From JANJUB01 sp964586225 (GTDB taxonomy: Bacteria > Armatimonadota > Fimbriimonadia > Fimbriimonadales > Fimbriimonadaceae), in contig CAZPHD010000002.1 of NCBI GenBank assembly GCA_964586225.1, positions 124,001 to 188,000 of the forward strand: a DNA stretch of 64,000 nucleotides, in the 5' to 3' direction. The notes under the pieces were generated by a model, which saw only the letters and a program-made list of their open reading frames with translations, did no database searches and was not told where the DNA came from. This document shows, piece after piece, positions 60,866-64,000 of the stretch. Every line of letters starts with the position of its first letter. The first letter of the stretch is position 1. A program made the translations under genes and the position numbers.

Positions 60866-61517
60866 GCGGGATAAAGCGGCTCGAACGATCGGAGTTGCGG
60901 CTCAGCAAGACCGCCTCGGGCATGAATCCGTCAGGACGTTCGACGATGAACGTTGAGTCCCACAGCTCGTGCAATGCGCGATGAGCATCAGCCGGACTTC
61001 CTGCCTCGCCCGCGATCTCTGTTAGCGCATCCCTCAGAGTCTCTTCGTGCTCGTTCGTGCCGGCCACGTAGGCCCAGTGGCGTCGAACCTTGAAGTCGCC
61101 CTCGTAATCGAGGATGGCGTAGGTGTCGTGATCGGGCCCCTCGCAGACTTCCGCAAACAGTGACCGAGCGACGATCGGAGCTGAGTTGAAGTCGGCAAAC
61201 GCCTGCTTGATCGGACGCGAGAGGGCCGAGACAACGCGGCGAATCGTCACGTCCTCTTCCGATCGGTTGAAGCCCTCCTGATGGGCAAAGTCGAGGGCGG
61301 CAGTGCGGAGTGCTTCTACATCGCTCTGCTGACCAATGGCCGAGTAGGCGAGCCGATCATAAATCTCGAAGATTTTGGGCGTGTGCCGGCGGTAGCTGAA
61401 CATCACGATCCCTTCGGGAAGTGAAACAGCCAGGATGGGAGCGCCCTGGATCAATCGTCCTTCCACGAACGAGGCCCTAAACCCCATTCCCTCTTGCCAA
61501 TCGTGCGGTGTCAGCAT
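60849..61517 (-). CDS. 20S proteasome alpha-subunit-like (PrcA-like) protein, orphan
   Basis: 222 residues. The region PKIFEIYDRLAYSAIGQQSD, then ALRTAALDFAHQEGFNRSEE and DVTIRRVVSALSRPIKQAF, aligns by eye with the core of actinobacterial PrcA (KISELYDRVGFAAAG..., LR..I.FA...GY, DVTGR...A.....F), and SLFAEVCEGPDHDTYAILDY with its 'L.VAEV...Y.I.YDG'. As in alpha subunits there is no exposed N-terminal catalytic Thr; about 25 residues precede the first strand. Alpha rings form the gate of the proteasome core. No prcB, pup, dop, pafA or ARC/Mpa gene is adjacent: it follows the ABC-F gene by 7 bp. A divergent Ntn-fold protein of other function is the alternative. Confidence 0.65.
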   Translation of the reverse strand: MLTPHDWQEGMGFRASFVEGRLIQGAPILAVSLPEGIVMFSYRRHTPKIFEIYDRLAYSAIGQQSDVEALRTAALDFAHQEGFNRSEEDVTIRRVVSALSRPIKQAFADFNSAPIVARSLFAEVCEGPDHDTYAILDYEGDFKVRRHWAYVAGTNEHEETLRDALTEIAGEAGSPADAHRALHELWDSTFIVERPDGFMPEAVLLSRNSDRSSRFIPLTPEE

Positions 61518-61524
61518 CTCATCG

Positions 61525-63423
61525 TTATACGTCGCTTGTGCCTTGCATTGCGCGCATGGCCTCGACCTTTTCGGTCTGTTCGTGCCAGCTTTCCATCAGA
61601 TTGTCTAACGTCGACTTCAGCTGCGCATAGCGGTTACTCAACGCGACGATATCATCGGTTGGAGAGGGGGCGGCAAGCTGGTTCTCGACCTCCGTGATCG
61701 TCGCCTCAGTTTTTGAGATCTCGTACTCCGTGACTTCGATCGCTTTGTCCAGCCGCGAGATTTCCTTGCTGAGTTCGCGGGGGCTCAGAGTGGGTGCGGA
61801 CAGCGACTTTGCCGGCGTCACCTCGGCAGCGCGCATCACCGTTTGTCTCGCCCGATACTCAGGATAAGAGCCTGGATACTGGCTCACGCCGTCGCGACGC
61901 ACATCAAGGGTGTGATTCGTTACGTGCCCCAACAGCCAGCGGTCATGCGAGATGAGCATCAGCGTGCCATTGAACTCGCTCAGAACCTCGGCCAGCACTT
62001 CGCGTGAGGCCATGTCGAGGTGGTTGGTCGGCTCATCAAGGATGAGGACATTGGGCGATAGTGTGGTCAATCCGGCAAGAACAAGCTTGTTTTTCTCGCC
62101 ACCACTCAACGTCCTGATGGGCCGAAACACGTCGTCGCCACTGAAGAGGAATCTGCCAAGGAGATTTCGCGCACTCTCGGGCGTCTGGTCAAACTCCCAC
62201 ACTAAGTAGTCCAGGGGCGACTGATTGAGATCGAGATCGACGGCATCTTGCGAAAAGTAGCCGATTTCCAGATTCGAGCCGGTCTTGATCGTGCCGCCCA
62301 TGAGCGGCAGCCTGCCAAGCACCGCTTTGATGAGCGTTGACTTACCTGCCCCGTTCTCTCCGACGATGCCCCAACGTTCGCCGTTCCGAACGACCCAGTC
62401 GAGCCCGCTGATGAGTGCGGTCTCGCCATAGCCAACACTGAGCTTCTTAGTTTCGAAGATGAGGTCCCCGGCGCGTTTGGTCGCCTTGAATCCGGCCTTC
62501 ATCGAGGCGTCTTCCTTCGGGGCGTGGACCTGCCCGGCCATGAGCCGCTCCTTCATCTTCAGCCGGCCGCGGGCTTGGGCCGTGCGCTGGCTATTCATGA
62601 AGCGGCGAACATACTCGTCGAGCTTCGCGATCTCCGCCGCTTGTCGCTTGGCGACTTCGGCTTGACGGACTTCCTCCTCGGCACGGAGTTGGCGATACTT
62701 CTCGTAGGAGCCGGGATAGTTCTTGACGGTGCCATCGCGCATGTCAAGCACGCGATCTCCGACCGCCCTCAAGAACTCGCGGTCGTGCGACACGAGCAAC
62801 ACCGCCCCCGGATACGATCGCAGCCAGCCTTCAAGCCATTCGGTCGCCTGAAGATCGAGGTGGTTGGTGGGCTCGTCGAGGATGAGCAGGTCGGGCTGTT
62901 CGAGGAGTAGCCTCGCGAGTGCGAGGCGCGTCTTCTCACCGCCACTCAACTTATGTGCAGGTTTTTCAAACTCTGCCTCATCAAATCCCATACGTAGCAG
63001 CACACGCTTGAGGTCTCGCTCGGCGCTGTAGCCCTCGAGTTCCAGATAGTGCTCGTGAAGCGTGGCGTATTCGTCGAGCTCGTCTTGCGTCGGGTCATTC
63101 TCTAGCCGGTCAGAGAGGGTGTCCAAACGATCTTTCAGCGCGAGCTGTTCGCGCCGGGCTTCAGTCGCTTCGTCGAGGACGGTGCGCCCTGAATCGAACT
63201 GGTGTTCTTGCCTGAGGTAGCCAATGGTGGCGCCTCGCGCGAGTTGAATGCTCCCCGAATCGGGCTCGAGCTGCCCCGTGAGCATCTTGAGAAGCGTTGT
63301 CTTCCCGCATCCATTCCGACCAAGGAGTTGAATCTTCTCTCGCCGCTCAATACGAAAGGTGACATCGTGCAGGAGTGGGTCCGCGCCGAAGGCTTTGGCA
63401 ACCCGGGAGACGTTGAGAAGCAT
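61525..63423 (-). CDS. ABC-F family ATPase (ribosome-associated, Uup/YdiF-like)
   Basis: 632 residues with two ABC domains and no membrane segments. Domain 1: Walker A GRNGCGKTTLL, signature KLSGGEKTRLALARLLL, Walker B LLILDEPTNHLD. Between them is the charged linker (YVRRFMNSQRTAQARGRLKM) that reaches the tRNA in ABC-F proteins. Domain 2: GENGAGKSTLI, TLSGGEKNKLVLAGL and VLILDEPTNHLD. A C-terminal coiled coil (~560-625) as in Uup and YdiF follows. It acts on stalled ribosomes or as an antibiotic-resistance factor. A GC-rich hairpin ends 7 bases before the ATG. Confidence 0.93.
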   Translation of the reverse strand: MLLNVSRVAKAFGADPLLHDVTFRIERREKIQLLGRNGCGKTTLLKMLTGQLEPDSGSIQLARGATIGYLRQEHQFDSGRTVLDEATEARREQLALKDRLDTLSDRLENDPTQDELDEYATLHEHYLELEGYSAERDLKRVLLRMGFDEAEFEKPAHKLSGGEKTRLALARLLLEQPDLLILDEPTNHLDLQATEWLEGWLRSYPGAVLLVSHDREFLRAVGDRVLDMRDGTVKNYPGSYEKYRQLRAEEEVRQAEVAKRQAAEIAKLDEYVRRFMNSQRTAQARGRLKMKERLMAGQVHAPKEDASMKAGFKATKRAGDLIFETKKLSVGYGETALISGLDWVVRNGERWGIVGENGAGKSTLIKAVLGRLPLMGGTIKTGSNLEIGYFSQDAVDLDLNQSPLDYLVWEFDQTPESARNLLGRFLFSGDDVFRPIRTLSGGEKNKLVLAGLTTLSPNVLILDEPTNHLDMASREVLAEVLSEFNGTLMLISHDRWLLGHVTNHTLDVRRDGVSQYPGSYPEYRARQTVMRAAEVTPAKSLSAPTLSPRELSKEISRLDKAIEVTEYEISKTEATITEVENQLAAPSPTDDIVALSNRYAQLKSTLDNLMESWHEQTEKVEAMRAMQGTSDV

Positions 63424-63430
63424 AGATCAG

Positions 63431-63450
63431 GGCCCCACGAGCGTGGGGCC
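63431..63450 (-). terminator. GC-rich hairpin between ndk and the ABC-F gene
   Basis: GGCCCCACG and CGTGGGGCC form a perfect 9-bp stem with a 2-base loop in the 38-bp gap. No T run follows. It may end ndk transcripts or, being so close to the ABC-F start, limit ribosome access there. Confidence 0.5.
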
Positions 63451-63461
63451 GAAATGGGATA

Positions 63462-63872
63462 TTAAAGAACGCCCTCGGGGAACCAGAGAGCGAGTTCGCG
63501 GGCCGCGGCCTCGGGGTCGCTGCTGCTATGGGTGAGGTTGTCGTCAATGGTCAGCGCGAAATCGCCGCGAACCGTGCCGGGCGTCGCTTCGACAGGATTC
63601 GTCGCCCCCATCATGGCCCGGATCGCCTTGACCGCATTCGTCCCGCGAACGGCGACGGCCACCACGGCCCCGCTGCACAGATAGCTGACGACATCCTCAA
63701 AGAACCCTTTGCCTTTGTGCTCCGCATAGTGCTCTTCGACGGTCTCGCGTGATGGGACCAGTAACTTGAGACCAACGATGTCAAGCCCGCGGGCTTCTAT
63801 TCGACGGAGAATCTCTCCGTTCAAGCGACGGCTAACGCCGCCTGGCTTAACTAGGACCAGTGTAGTTTCCAT
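63462..63872 (-). CDS. ndk: Nucleoside diphosphate kinase
   Basis: 136 residues, standard length. TTLVLVKPGGVSRRLNGEIL opens the protein; HYAEHKGKGFFEDVVSYLCS and MMGATNPVEATPGTVRGDFA are family blocks. The catalytic His is in NLTHSSSDPE, where most Ndk read N-x-x-H-G-S-D-S, so the residue after His differs. It balances NTP and dNTP pools. The ATG is preceded by TATCCT 13 bases upstream. It is likely co-transcribed with the ABC-F and proteasome-like genes unless the hairpin intervenes. Confidence 0.95.
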   Translation of the reverse strand: METTLVLVKPGGVSRRLNGEILRRIEARGLDIVGLKLLVPSRETVEEHYAEHKGKGFFEDVVSYLCSGAVVAVAVRGTNAVKAIRAMMGATNPVEATPGTVRGDFALTIDDNLTHSSSDPEAAARELALWFPEGVL

Positions 63873-64000
63873 ATTCGAATACAGAGGATACCGTCTGGGC
63901 CCTTCCGCAAAATCGGCGTAACGGACCGTTGGGCCTACTCTTCTGAAGCGACGGAAGCCGCCAAGGAACGCTTCGCACTGGGAACTGTGTACACTTGCAC

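Noticed and set aside
1..64000. tRNA or rRNA genes, CRISPR arrays, insertion sequences.
   Set aside because: No cloverleaf-like sequence, regular spaced repeats, transposase motifs or terminal inverted repeats with target duplications were seen in the gaps.
63873..64000. Start of another gene at the right edge.
   Set aside because: No frame of useful length begins there; a TACACT hexamer close to the edge could be a promoter for a gene outside, but this cannot be judged.

Overview
The window is a gene-dense, high-GC bacterial chromosome segment with about 60 protein genes, no rRNA, no recognisable tRNA and no CRISPR array. The genes point to a diderm with an LPS-type outer membrane: lpxA and fabZ, a giant TamB-like protein, a GmhA-type heptose isomerase next to an ArnT-like (GT83) glycosyltransferase, and a secretin with PilMNOP. 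It also has RNase Y, ccmABCD and a protein resembling the actinobacterial 20S proteasome alpha subunit. This mix fits Armatimonadota (for example Fimbriimonadia) best, but that placement is inference; no rRNA or marker tree backs it here.

Layout. 1-900: tail of a haem-binding sensor-like protein and a vapBC pair. 990-7515: cysS, an atypical LuxR-type regulator, cdsA, an orphan ABC ATPase and valS, with a parS-like palindrome before valS. 7512-12442: a comEC split in two genes, a serine hydrolase, dciA and recF. 12443-25801: RDD and DUF58 proteins, tamB, the rny-recX-recA group with an FHA protein and nnrD/E upstream, then fabZ-lpxA. 25887-32860: accessory genes (Fic, vapBC, DUF433/DUF5615) mixed with ubiD, gmhA and the ArnT-like gene. 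32951-40000: uvrB, a decayed nucleotidyltransferase module, two unrecognised AT-richer genes and a Tat-exported Gfo/Idh/MocA oxidoreductase. 40120-42109: ccmA-ccmB-ccmC-ccmD, including a 39-codon ccmD. 42297-48705: two GspF/PilC paralogues around a secreted protein, a DUF2961 (GH172) gene, tag and a DUF4143 ATPase. 48792-58358: a type IV pilus operon running pilM-N-O-P-secretin-pilB-pilC-pilin, headed by a GAF/HD-GYP phosphodiesterase. 58486-63872: a degenerate class III cyclase, lipB, the proteasome-alpha-like gene, an ABC-F ATPase and ndk.

How the parts work together. Three themes stand out. Envelope: lipid A synthesis, LPS sugar supply and glycosylation, TamB and the trans-envelope pilus machine; with comEC and dciA/recF/recA/recX/uvrB this makes a plausible DNA uptake, recombination and repair set. 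Signalling next to the pilus: HD-GYP (c-di-GMP) and a cyclase-like membrane protein are divergently transcribed at the head of the pil operon. Expression style: many first-of-operon genes have a -10-like hexamer only 6-11 bases before the start codon, which suggests leaderless mRNAs, while internal genes are joined by ATGA/TGATG-type overlaps.

The most unusual items are the orphan proteasome-alpha-like gene, the parS-like palindrome, the two-gene comEC, the operator-like palindromes inside the recA and second gspF promoters, and the decayed two-gene nucleotidyltransferase module.
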